Of a DNA stretch of 48,744 nt, positions 16,953-24,320 are shown piece after piece. The stretch is from a bacterium (GTDB lineage Bacteria > SZUA-79 > Acidulodesulfobacterales > Acidulodesulfobacteraceae). Under the pieces are notes generated by a model that was not told the origin of the DNA, searched no databases, and saw nothing but the letters and a program-made list of their open reading frames with translations. The stretch covers positions 1-48,744 of the forward strand of contig JAJZVN010000015.1 of assembly GCA_021845685.1 (NCBI GenBank). The letters are read 5' to 3'. Position 1 is the first letter of the stretch. Each line of letters starts with the position of its first letter. The position numbers and the translations under genes were made by a program.

Positions 16953-17114
16953 TTAAATCACCGTTAGAAATTATTAAAACTGATTCAGCATATGATAAAT
17001 ACTGGATTCCCGTTTTAGCGGGAATGACACCAAACAGGTTAAGATTTAAACCTTCGCAAAGTCATTCCTGCGTTGGCAGGAATCCATAAAAAGAAATTTC
17101 TAACGGTGATTTAA
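16953..17114. mobile_element. 162-bp miniature inverted-repeat element, family 2, copy B
   Basis: Perfect 18-bp terminal inverted repeats (TTAAATCACCGTTAGAAA at 16953-16970 and its complement at 17097-17114). The interior contains two further palindromes, GGATTCCCG..CGGGAATGAC and GTCATTCCTG..CAGGAATCC, which also pair with each other, so the element folds back along most of its length. Copy C at 20016-20177 has exactly the same length and termini. It lies between convergent genes, where it could serve as a bidirectional terminator. Non-coding. Confidence 0.85.
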
Positions 17115-17231
17115 GGTAATATATTATTCAAAACATATATTTAAATAACTTTATTTAATTATTTAAATTCTTACTATTTAATTTAATTAAATTAAATTTA
17201 ATTAAACATAAATTAAACTAAATTAACTTGA

Positions 17232-18290
17232 CTAAATCATCGATTTTGCAATCATAGCTGCGCCTATCAATCCTGCTGATTCGCCAAATTTTGATTTTAC
17301 TATTTTCAAAGAATTTACCGCGGCATTTAATGCTCTTTTTCTTATTTCTTTCTCTGCTATGTCTACTAACTCGGGTATACCGTCAACAACTCCTCCGCCA
17401 AGCACAACCATACACGGATTTAATAAATTCACCGCGCTTATAACGCCATCGGCGATGTAAAGAGCTATTTCATAAACAAGTTTTTTAGCCGTTTCATCTT
17501 TTAAAATAAAAGCTTCGCTAACTGATTTAGATGAAATATTGTCTATGCCGCCTTTTGATAATTCTATTATTTTTTTATATTTTTCAGAATTATGAATTGC
17601 TTTTTCTTTTGTCATTTCCGCAATACCCCATCCTCCCGCATATGCTTCAAAGCATCCGTTATTTCCGCAATGACATTTTCTTCCGCCGGACACTATTGTT
17701 ATATGCCCAATTTCTCCCGCAGAACCGCTGCACCCGTCAATCAATTTATTATTTATAATTAGACCTGAACCAATCCCCGTTCCTATAAAAATGCATATTA
17801 AATTCTTAATACCCCGCCCTGCCCCTAATTTCCATTCGGCATAAGCAATTGTTTTCACATCGTTGTCAATAAAAACAGGAGTATTAAACGAATTTTCAAG
17901 TTCTTCTTTTATATGAACATTTTTCCAATTAAGATTAGGGGAATAAGTAATAATACCTTTTTCTTTTTCTATTTGCCCCGCAGCCGAAATTCCGATTGCT
18001 TTTATATTTATATTATTTAAACCTAAATTATTATCGCCGTTATTATTATCATTATAATTTTTAACATTCTTAAATTCAATTTTACTTTTTGCCAACATTT
18101 GATTGATAAATTTTTTAATATGTAAAATAGCGGCATCTGCGGACTTATCTATAGGAAATAAATTAAAACTTAATAGTTTGCCTTTTTTATCGACTATACC
18201 AAATCTTATATTAGTTCCCCCAATGTCAATCCCTAAATATTTATCATTTCCAGGATTATATTTATTGTTTATTTTATTATTATTTATCAT
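17232..18290 (-). CDS. ROK family sugar kinase (glucokinase-like)
   Basis: 352-aa cytoplasmic ATP-dependent sugar kinase of the ROK family. Phosphate-binding DIGGTN at 22-27, FIDNDVKTIAYAEW, the ATP site IFIGTGIGSGLIINN, the zinc-type motif GGRKCHCGNNGCFEAYAGG and the adenosine motif VVLGGGV are all present. This layout is most often glucokinase or N-acetylmannosamine kinase. An Asn-rich insertion (about 72-95) follows the first lobe, and the first 18 residues are low-complexity. The start lies in a 43-bp tandem duplication shared with the end of the upstream propeller gene region. The gene is 45 nt downstream of the propeller gene, in the same direction. Confidence 0.85.
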   Translation of the reverse strand: MINNNKINNKYNPGNDKYLGIDIGGTNIRFGIVDKKGKLLSFNLFPIDKSADAAILHIKKFINQMLAKSKIEFKNVKNYNDNNNGDNNLGLNNINIKAIGISAAGQIEKEKGIITYSPNLNWKNVHIKEELENSFNTPVFIDNDVKTIAYAEWKLGAGRGIKNLICIFIGTGIGSGLIINNKLIDGCSGSAGEIGHITIVSGGRKCHCGNNGCFEAYAGGWGIAEMTKEKAIHNSEKYKKIIELSKGGIDNISSKSVSEAFILKDETAKKLVYEIALYIADGVISAVNLLNPCMVVLGGGVVDGIPELVDIAEKEIRKRALNAAVNSLKIVKSKFGESAGLIGAAMIAKSMI

Positions 18291-18323
18291 TTCCAGGATT
18301 ATATTTATTGTTTATTTTATATT
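18241..18323. repeat. 43-bp tandem duplication at the ROK kinase start
   Basis: The stretch beginning TTATCATTTCCAGGATTATA at 18241 recurs at 18284 with period 43 bp and near-identity for about 38 bp. The inner copy encodes the kinase N-terminus; the outer copy lies just upstream of its ATG. Because 43 is not a multiple of three, the duplication changes the frame and may have created the present start. Confidence 0.85.
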
Positions 18324-18335
18324 TATGGATATATT

Positions 18336-19697
18336 TTATAATGCTGAAAGCGGAATGGCATTAACCCATCCAAAATTAGTTCCAATTATCATAGTTTTCC
18401 CGATAATAACTGCATCTTGAGGTCCGTATCCGCCGTTATGGGCATTATATTTACTTATTATATTTCCGTTATTTTTATTTAAAACAAATATAGTTCCATT
18501 TCCTGTCGGAAAATAAACTTTATATCCTAATATTACAGGGGCTGCTTTCATTCTTATAAGTTTTTTGCTCCATAATATATATCCGGTTTTTAAGTTTATT
18601 GCATAACCTTTTTTTGTAACAGGGCTTCCTGTGTAAATTATACCTCTATGAATCATTGGAACGGCATCTTTATTTCTAGGAGGAATCTTACCTGAACCTA
18701 AAATTGTCGACCATATAATTTTACCGTTATGCACATTAACCCCTAATTCTTCACTGCGTGAAGTGCCTGAAGTTAACCCTGGCAATTCAATTTGCGCAAC
18801 TACTATACCGCTTTTAGATATAGCCGGTGAACCATCGCCCATACTTGAAGAAAAAACATGAGCAGGTTTTAATTTCCATATTATTTTACCGGTATTTGCA
18901 TTTACGGCATATAAATAATTAGGATGAGTACCTCCTATTATTATTATATTTTTATATCTTGCGGCAGAAGACATACTCACAAATGACCTGATATAGGTTT
19001 TCCATAATAATTTTCCGGTACTTGCATTTAATCCGTAAATATGACCGTCACCATTACCGAATATAAGTTCATTATTGTAGTATACAGGGGTTGGCATATC
19101 CTCGCCTTTTGTATGATATTCCCATATAAGTTTTCCTGTTCTTGCGTTTAATGCATAATATGCGCTAATATCAACGCCTCTTATGACATGCGAATGATGT
19201 ATTGCAAATTTTATTGCATGGGAATAGGCAAACACAGAATTACCTGCTCCAATATAAACTATGCCGTTATCAATAATCGGGGTTCCCATAAGCTGGTTTA
19301 AAGCATTAAATTGCCATACAGGTTTTCCTGTTTTGACATTTAAAGCATAGAGATAACCATTATCGCTCGGAACATATACTATGCCGTTAGCAACAGATGC
19401 GCCGATAGGAATACCAAGCAAATCCCGAACCGTCGTAACATTAATGTATCTTTTTTTAATAGCACGTATTGACATATTACTCGGTATAGCTCCCGGAACC
19501 CCGACTGTCCAATAAACATTTAAATTGCTGCCATTTTCATAAACAGGATTATGGTCGGAATTCATAGCATACATTGTCCAGTTGGCAGGATAAGCACCTG
19601 CAAAAGATTTATACGGCATTATAAATGCTATACTTATAAACATTAATGCTAATATAGAAGATATTCGCAAAAACGACAAATTAATTTTTGATTTCAT
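18336..19697 (-). CDS. Secreted PQQ-type beta-propeller protein
   Basis: 453-aa exported protein. Signal peptide at 1-34 with a cleavage site near SFAGA. The mature protein is a chain of PQQ-like propeller blades, visible as recurring Y-x-LN-x2-TGK-x2-W units: YALNVKTGKPVWQF, YALNARTGKLIWEY, YGLNASTGKLLWKT, YAVNANTGKIIWKL, VNVHNGKIIWS and YAINLKTGYILWS. There is no Cys and no PQQ-dehydrogenase catalytic motif, so a structural or BamB-like scaffold role, or a cofactor-free periplasmic protein, is more likely than an alcohol dehydrogenase. It has no lipobox. It appears to be first in a two-gene unit with the ROK kinase. Confidence 0.8.
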   Translation of the reverse strand: MKSKINLSFLRISSILALMFISIAFIMPYKSFAGAYPANWTMYAMNSDHNPVYENGSNLNVYWTVGVPGAIPSNMSIRAIKKRYINVTTVRDLLGIPIGASVANGIVYVPSDNGYLYALNVKTGKPVWQFNALNQLMGTPIIDNGIVYIGAGNSVFAYSHAIKFAIHHSHVIRGVDISAYYALNARTGKLIWEYHTKGEDMPTPVYYNNELIFGNGDGHIYGLNASTGKLLWKTYIRSFVSMSSAARYKNIIIIGGTHPNYLYAVNANTGKIIWKLKPAHVFSSSMGDGSPAISKSGIVVAQIELPGLTSGTSRSEELGVNVHNGKIIWSTILGSGKIPPRNKDAVPMIHRGIIYTGSPVTKKGYAINLKTGYILWSKKLIRMKAAPVILGYKVYFPTGNGTIFVLNKNNGNIISKYNAHNGGYGPQDAVIIGKTMIIGTNFGWVNAIPLSAL

Positions 19698-20015
19698 CCT
19701 AATTTCAATGCCTCCATTTTTAATTTAGAATTAATATTAAAATATAATTAAAAAATTAATTATATTTTAATATTATTATATTGACTTATTTTATAAAAAA
19801 ATCGTTTAATTAATTAATAAGTTAATCGCGATAGTTATTTTATTGTTCTTCTAATCTAATAATTATAACACATCTGAAGTTTTTTTATACTTCTATTATT
19901 ATACTTCTATTAAAAGATAATAGAAGTATAATATATTATATTATATTATATTATATAATCTATTTAACCATTTGCAATAGAACTTTGAAATAATTACAGA
20001 AATATTATTATTACC
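19698..20015. other. AT-rich spacer with a perfect 12-bp hairpin
   Basis: Contains ATACTTCTATTA (19901-19912) and its exact complement TAATAGAAGTAT (19918-19929) around a 5-nt loop. A further direct copy of TATACTTCTATTA lies immediately upstream. No T-run follows on either strand. No gene is seen. The promoter of the propeller gene should lie near 19700-19800. Confidence 0.5.
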
Positions 20016-20177
20016 TTAAATCACCGTTAGAAACTATTAGAATTGCTTCAACATATTATAAAAACTGGTCCCTGCTTTCTCTGGAATGACACCTGTTTGG
20101 TGAAAAGTCTAATTATAGCAAAGAGTCATTCCTGTATACGCAGGAATCCAGAAAAGAAATTTCTAACGGTGATTTAA
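20016..20177. mobile_element. 162-bp miniature inverted-repeat element, family 2, copy C
   Basis: Same perfect 18-bp terminal inverted repeats and exact 162-bp length as copy B (20016-20033 and 20160-20177). The interior retains GGAATGACACCTGTTTGGTGAAAA and the GTCATTCCTG/CAGGAATCC palindrome but differs at scattered sites. Its right end abuts the stop codon of the flavoprotein gene within about 10 nt, so it could act as its terminator. Confidence 0.85.
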
Positions 20178-20187
20178 CGTATTATAA

Positions 20188-21582
20188 TTATAACAATTTC
20201 CTTGCAGCTTTAGCTATTCCTTCGCTGCATGTAGGATGCTGGTTAGGTAGGCTTGCCAATGTATGAACGTCCAAAGAATTTTGTATAGCAGTGACTAATT
20301 CGCCTATTAAAAGTTCTGCATCTATCCCTACAACCCATGCTCCGATAATCTTCATTGTTTTGGCATCGAAAAATTCTCTTATTTCGCCGTTTAGTTCGTT
20401 ATATATTTGAGCTTTAGAATCAACAATAAAATCATATGAAGTTTCTAATATGTCAATGCCCATAGATGTAGCTTTTGAAGGCAATATTCCTGCATAAGCG
20501 GCTTTAGGAAAAGTAAATACGGTAGTAGGAACAGCATTGAAATTCATATAGTCAATTGGGGTATTGCCCGCAAAAATATTATTGGCACAAACTAATGATT
20601 GTCTTTCGGCAGAATGAAAAAGCATCTGAACTCCATTAACATCTCCTGAGGCGTATATATGGGGAATATTTGTTTGAATTGAATTTTTAATTTTTATTAT
20701 GCCTTTCGCATCTAACTCAATTCCAATCTTTTCAATTCCTTCAGGCGTTACTGGTTTTCTTCCTGTTCCCATAAGAACAAGTTCCGCATTTATTGTCTTT
20801 AATTTCCCGTCTTTTATATATGAAACTTTATAATCCGTGCTTTCATTAGATTTTTCAACTTTCTTAATCTCAGTTTCAAATTCTAATTTAATTTTAGGAT
20901 CTAATAAATTTTGAAGCAATAAAGCAAATCTTTCTTCTATAGCAGTCAGTATTCTTTTGCTTCTTTGAATAATAGTAACATTAACGCCTAATTCACTAAA
21001 AAATGATGCTGTTTCAACGCCTATGTATCCTGCCCCTAAAATAGCGACAGATTTTGGAAGGGTTTTAATCTTTGTGTTAAAAATATACAAGTCTGTGCTG
21101 GTAATACAATACTCTGCGCCATCTATCGGAAGAATAGAGGGTTCCGCACCGCTTGCTATAATTATGTTCTTTGCATTATAAATTTTTTCTCCATTTTCAG
21201 TTGTAACTTTAACTATGTGTTCATCAATAAAGGACGCAACTCCCTTTAAGAGTTTTAAATTTTTTTTAGCTTCTTCAAGTTCTTTTGCATGCTGTTCGTA
21301 TCGAAATTTTTGAACATTATCTTTAAATTCTATAATTTTTGAATAATCAAATCCTATATTATCTCCTTTTAAACCAAAATATTCACGTTTTTTTGCAAGT
21401 CTATATATTTCTATAGCTTCCCTGATGGTTTTTGAAGGAACACAACCTTGTTCTAAACAATTGCCGCTCATAATGCCTTTGGTATCAACCATAACAGCTT
21501 GTTTTCCTGCTTTTGCAAGTCTAAATGCTGCAGGATAACCGCCGCCGCCAGCGCCAATAGTTAATAAATCAACCTGCTCCAT
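20188..21582 (-). CDS. Pyridine nucleotide-disulfide oxidoreductase (dihydrolipoamide dehydrogenase-like)
   Basis: 464-aa FAD-dependent class I disulfide reductase. N-terminal FAD site LLTIGAGGGGYPAAFRLA (6-23), redox-active C42-x4-C47 in GNCLEQGCVPSK, NAD-binding AILGAGYIGVETA, second FAD site IYASGDVNG and the C-terminal catalytic dyad region LPNQHPTCSE (His-Pro). Length and motifs match dihydrolipoamide dehydrogenase, but the gene stands without 2-oxoacid dehydrogenase or glycine-cleavage partners. A mercuric-reductase-like or other NAD(P)H-disulfide function remains possible. It lies downstream of ubiE with an IS-end relic in the gap. Confidence 0.85.
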   Translation of the reverse strand: MEQVDLLTIGAGGGGYPAAFRLAKAGKQAVMVDTKGIMSGNCLEQGCVPSKTIREAIEIYRLAKKREYFGLKGDNIGFDYSKIIEFKDNVQKFRYEQHAKELEEAKKNLKLLKGVASFIDEHIVKVTTENGEKIYNAKNIIIASGAEPSILPIDGAEYCITSTDLYIFNTKIKTLPKSVAILGAGYIGVETASFFSELGVNVTIIQRSKRILTAIEERFALLLQNLLDPKIKLEFETEIKKVEKSNESTDYKVSYIKDGKLKTINAELVLMGTGRKPVTPEGIEKIGIELDAKGIIKIKNSIQTNIPHIYASGDVNGVQMLFHSAERQSLVCANNIFAGNTPIDYMNFNAVPTTVFTFPKAAYAGILPSKATSMGIDILETSYDFIVDSKAQIYNELNGEIREFFDAKTMKIIGAWVVGIDAELLIGELVTAIQNSLDVHTLASLPNQHPTCSEGIAKAARKLL

Positions 21583-21619
21583 TTTTTAACCCCCTATGTT
21601 AAATAGTTATATATATTTA

Positions 21620-21653
21620 ATACGCAAATTGATGCAAAATTTTGAACGGTCTC
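21620..21653 (-). mobile_element. IS-end relic matching 7552-7585
   Basis: The minus strand reads GAGACCGTTCAAAATTTTGC and continues ATCAATTTGCGTAT, matching the sequence at 7552-7585 with a one-base gap and a handful of substitutions. This is best explained by a shared insertion-sequence terminus left by an excised or decayed copy. It lies between ubiE and the flavoprotein gene. Confidence 0.5.
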
Positions 21654-21658
21654 CTTTT

Positions 21659-22363
21659 TTAATTTTTTTCAGCGGTTAATAAAAAAGTTACATAAGGACA
21701 AAGTTTAACAACTTTTATATTTTTAAAACCTTTGTTTTTTATTATGTTTATTAATCTTTGCTCGTCAAACGAATGTATGCTGTTAATTAGAAATGAATAA
21801 GCATCTTTATCTACTAAAGAATCTTCTAAAATCATAATTTTGGCATATAAATTAAAAAACAATTTAGAAAACTTGCCTTTTGGATTTGACATATCCATAA
21901 GTATAATCTTTGCGCCTTTTTTTAATACTCTCTTTGCCTCTTGAACGAATTTTTCTAAATCGTCAAAATCTCTTAACGCAAATGAGCTTGTAAGTATATC
22001 AAAACTGTCGGAAGGGAAATCTATTGCCAGAGCATCACCTACTTTAAAATGTATAGGCAAATTCATTTTTTTTGCTTTATTTATGGCTATATTAAGCATA
22101 TCGTTGTTTGAATCAATAGCATATACATCTATACTTTTATCTTGTTTTTTTTTAACGGAAGCATGTTTAATTTCTATTGCAAGGTCTCCTGTTCCAGAAG
22201 CGACATCAAGCAATTTATAACTTTTATAACTCTTTAAACCTTTTATAGTTTCCTTTACCGCTTTCTTTCTCCAAAAAATATCTATATTGCAGCTTAAAAT
22301 ATGATCCATAAAATCATATTTTTTATATATTCTTGAAAACATCTCATTTATCTTTTCACTCAT
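21659..22363 (-). CDS. ubiE: Demethylmenaquinone/ubiquinone methyltransferase UbiE/MenG
   Basis: 234-aa SAM-dependent methyltransferase that methylates the ring of demethylmenaquinone (or the ubiquinone precursor) at the end of quinone synthesis. Family features are MFSRIYKKYDFMDHILS at the N-terminus, SAM motif I LLDVASGTGDLAIEI, SNNDMLNIA, the conserved TSSFALRDFDDLEKFVQEAKRVLKKG and LMDMSNPKG. Given the anaerobic flavour of the window, menaquinone is the likelier product. No other men or ubi genes are in the window. Confidence 0.9.
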   Translation of the reverse strand: MSEKINEMFSRIYKKYDFMDHILSCNIDIFWRKKAVKETIKGLKSYKSYKLLDVASGTGDLAIEIKHASVKKKQDKSIDVYAIDSNNDMLNIAINKAKKMNLPIHFKVGDALAIDFPSDSFDILTSSFALRDFDDLEKFVQEAKRVLKKGAKIILMDMSNPKGKFSKLFFNLYAKIMILEDSLVDKDAYSFLINSIHSFDEQRLINIIKNKGFKNIKVVKLCPYVTFLLTAEKN

Positions 22364-22413
22364 TATAATACCGCACCAATTTGTCGATACATTTTTTTTA
22401 TTTAAAATTATTT

Positions 22414-22582
22414 CTATCTTTTAGCGGACTCCAAAAGTTTATCAATATCCGAAATAACCCTATCTACTAAACGAAGTAATTTTTTTCTCTCTTCCTTAAT
22501 ATAATTATAATAGTTAAAAATAGTTTTATTTTTAATATGAGTTTTATTGAATAAATAAATCAGATATCTTTAATATCTTTAA
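22414..22582 (-). pseudogene. Start-less ORF fragment, helical and charged
   Basis: The minus strand carries about 50 open codons ending ...NYIKEERKKLLRLVDRVISDIDKLLESAKR-stop. There is no ATG/GTG/TTG with a ribosome-binding site; an in-frame stop precedes it. The composition is more protein-like (amphipathic helix) than the surrounding A/T spacer. It may be the tail of a gene lost when the neighbouring island rearranged. Confidence 0.35.
22549..22571. repeat. GAATAAATAAATCAGATATCTTT motif, copy 1
   Basis: One of four copies of this motif (others at 25668, 27211 and 27247), each next to an accessory-island gene end. The core is the palindrome AGATATCT. Confidence 0.7.
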
Positions 22583-22605
22583 TTTTTAATTTAGATATCT
22601 TTAAT

Positions 22606-24012
22606 TTATTTAATTTCTTTAATTGAAGAAATCAATTTTTCTCCTTCAAATAATAAAATCTTATCTTTCCTTGCCATATCCGTCATTTTCTCGGTAAAGC
22701 CGCTTTTGCTGAATAAACAGTAATATTCTTTCCTATTTTTATTTTTTCCGCCCCATGCAACCATTTTAGATTTGCGTTTTAAGTTCTCGATTATATCGAC
22801 GCCAACGGGCTTATTGCTCCATTTAACCTCGCCGAAAAGTATAGAATCTATTTCCCTGTTTATAGCAATAAAATCTATTTCTTCATTATTATCCCACCAT
22901 CTGCCTATAAACCGAAAGGGAAAAAACAGTTCCGTTCTTTTGGATATTATCTGCATAGCTATGCGTTCATATAAAAACGAAAGATATATAGGCAGGTCTT
23001 TTTTTATTGCCTCAAGAACGGGGTCTATGCTACCTAACTCCAGTTCGCTTCTTTTCGGAAATATAAATTTGAAAAAAAACTGAAAGAATTCATCCGTAAT
23101 GCGATAAAGCCCTTTTCTGCTTTTAAGCGGCATTTCTTCGGTTACAGGAAGTTCTCTTTCGACTATTCTTAAGTCCGATAAAACGGAAAGATATTTATTT
23201 GCCGTAGGCTGATTTATGCCGGTTGAATTGACGATTTCGGAAAGTTTTCTTTTGCCGAGGGCAATGGCCTGAAGGAGGGCAAAATAGTATCTGGGTTCTC
23301 TTAATTCTTCCCTTAGTATGAACTCTGCTTCGTCGTATAATACCCTGCCTTTTTTCAATACACATTCCGTTAAATTATCGTCAAATTTTTTATCATTATC
23401 AAATTGCAGCCAGTAAGCGGGTATTCCGCCTGCTACGCCGTAGTGCATTAATCTATCCTCAAAAGGCTTATCTTTTCTGAAACTGCTCACGGAATCGAAT
23501 GGCATGGGTTCTACAAGCCATTGTCCGGTTCTTCTTCCGTAAAGAGGTGCTTTATAGCCCAAAACTTCGGTTTCCATCATAGATATGCTTGAGCCGAGAA
23601 TTATAAGATATATACTGCTTTTAGACCAGTATTCATCCCATGCCATCTGAAACAGGCTTGAGATTGCCGGATTGGATTGGATCAGATAAGGGAATTCGTC
23701 TATGGCTAATACAAATTTTTTGCCTTTTTCTTTTATATATTTAAAACTTTCTTCCCATTCCCCAAAACCTCTTGTTTCAAGAAGAGGTTCGTTAAAAAAT
23801 TTTCCGATGGAAAGTGAAAACTTTTTTAACTGGTCTTTATTGCTTGTATTCTCGGAAAAAAAATATATGCTTGGCTTATTTTTAATAAACTGCTTAACTA
23901 ATTCCGTTTTGCCGACCCGTCTTTTCCCCCATAAAACTATTAATTGGGGTTTGTTTTCAAGCCATTTTTCTTCAAGAAACGATAATTCTTCTTTTCTATT
24001 TATAAATGCCAT
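22606..24012 (-). CDS. ATPase_2/DUF234 AAA-type ATPase
   Basis: 468-aa protein with an N-terminal AAA-type NTPase: MAFINRKEELSFLEE, Walker A GKRRVGKT (29-36), Walker B VLAIDEFPYL (101-110). It continues through a winged-helix region (STGINQPTANKYLSVLSDLRIVERELPVTE) to a C-terminal DUF234-like domain with EIDFIAINREIDSILFGEVKW, a PD-(D/E)xK-nuclease-like pattern. Such proteins are common in archaea and AT-rich anaerobes as singletons of unknown function, often in mobile or defence regions. The open frame extends to 24087, but the ATG at 24012 gives the family N-terminus (MxFINRxEEL). It is divergent from the second ATPase at 24321. Confidence 0.85.
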   Translation of the reverse strand: MAFINRKEELSFLEEKWLENKPQLIVLWGKRRVGKTELVKQFIKNKPSIYFFSENTSNKDQLKKFSLSIGKFFNEPLLETRGFGEWEESFKYIKEKGKKFVLAIDEFPYLIQSNPAISSLFQMAWDEYWSKSSIYLIILGSSISMMETEVLGYKAPLYGRRTGQWLVEPMPFDSVSSFRKDKPFEDRLMHYGVAGGIPAYWLQFDNDKKFDDNLTECVLKKGRVLYDEAEFILREELREPRYYFALLQAIALGKRKLSEIVNSTGINQPTANKYLSVLSDLRIVERELPVTEEMPLKSRKGLYRITDEFFQFFFKFIFPKRSELELGSIDPVLEAIKKDLPIYLSFLYERIAMQIISKRTELFFPFRFIGRWWDNNEEIDFIAINREIDSILFGEVKWSNKPVGVDIIENLKRKSKMVAWGGKNKNRKEYYCLFSKSGFTEKMTDMARKDKILLFEGEKLISSIKEIK

Positions 24013-24237
24013 AAATTTAATATTAATATTAATATACTCATAAGTATTATACTTTAGAGTATATAAATAAATATACCTCAATATCAATAATAATTCAAGT
24101 ACATTATAACCCCCAAATCCCGATTTAGAAAATATTTTTTAACGCAATCGACAAACCGGCGTATATAATAATTCCAAACCTTCCTCTATGGTCTTAGAAA
24201 TTTGTCGTAATAATGTAAATATTGCAATAATTATTTG
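24013..24237. other. Spacer between divergent ATPase genes
   Basis: No gene is recognised. A short minus-strand open stretch (about 24120-24210) encodes ...RQISKTIEEGLELL..., too short and start-less to call. The right end leads into the palindromic promoter. Confidence 0.3.
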
Positions 24238-24285
24238 TCCTTGACATAAGGATAAATAATTATTATAATATCCTTATGTCAAGGA
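24226..24285 (+). promoter_or_regulatory. Consensus sigma70 promoter embedded in a compound palindrome (candidate operator)
   Basis: TTGACA at 24241-24246 and TATAAT at 24264-24269 are separated by exactly 17 bp, a perfect consensus promoter pointing at the ATPase gene at 24321. The -35 box lies inside TCCTTGACATAAGGATA (24238-24254), whose perfect 17-bp inverted copy is at 24269-24285, starting at the last base of the -10 box. A second, overlapping inverted repeat pairs 24226-24240 with 24250-24264 (15 bp, one mismatch). Each 15-bp box TCCTT-GACAT-AAGGA is itself dyad-like. A dimeric repressor site is the natural reading. Confidence 0.75.
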
Positions 24286-24320
24286 TGCTATTTTATATTG
24301 GAGATTTAAACTTTTAACCA

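Noticed and set aside
19901-19929. Perfect 12-bp hairpin as a rho-independent terminator
   Set aside because: No T-run follows on either strand and the stem is A/T-rich; it could equally be an operator or chance.
24238-24285. Invertible promoter switch
   Set aside because: The inverted repeats flank only 14 bp, too short for known recombinases, and inversion would move the -10 box out of register without an obvious alternative gene; operator is simpler.
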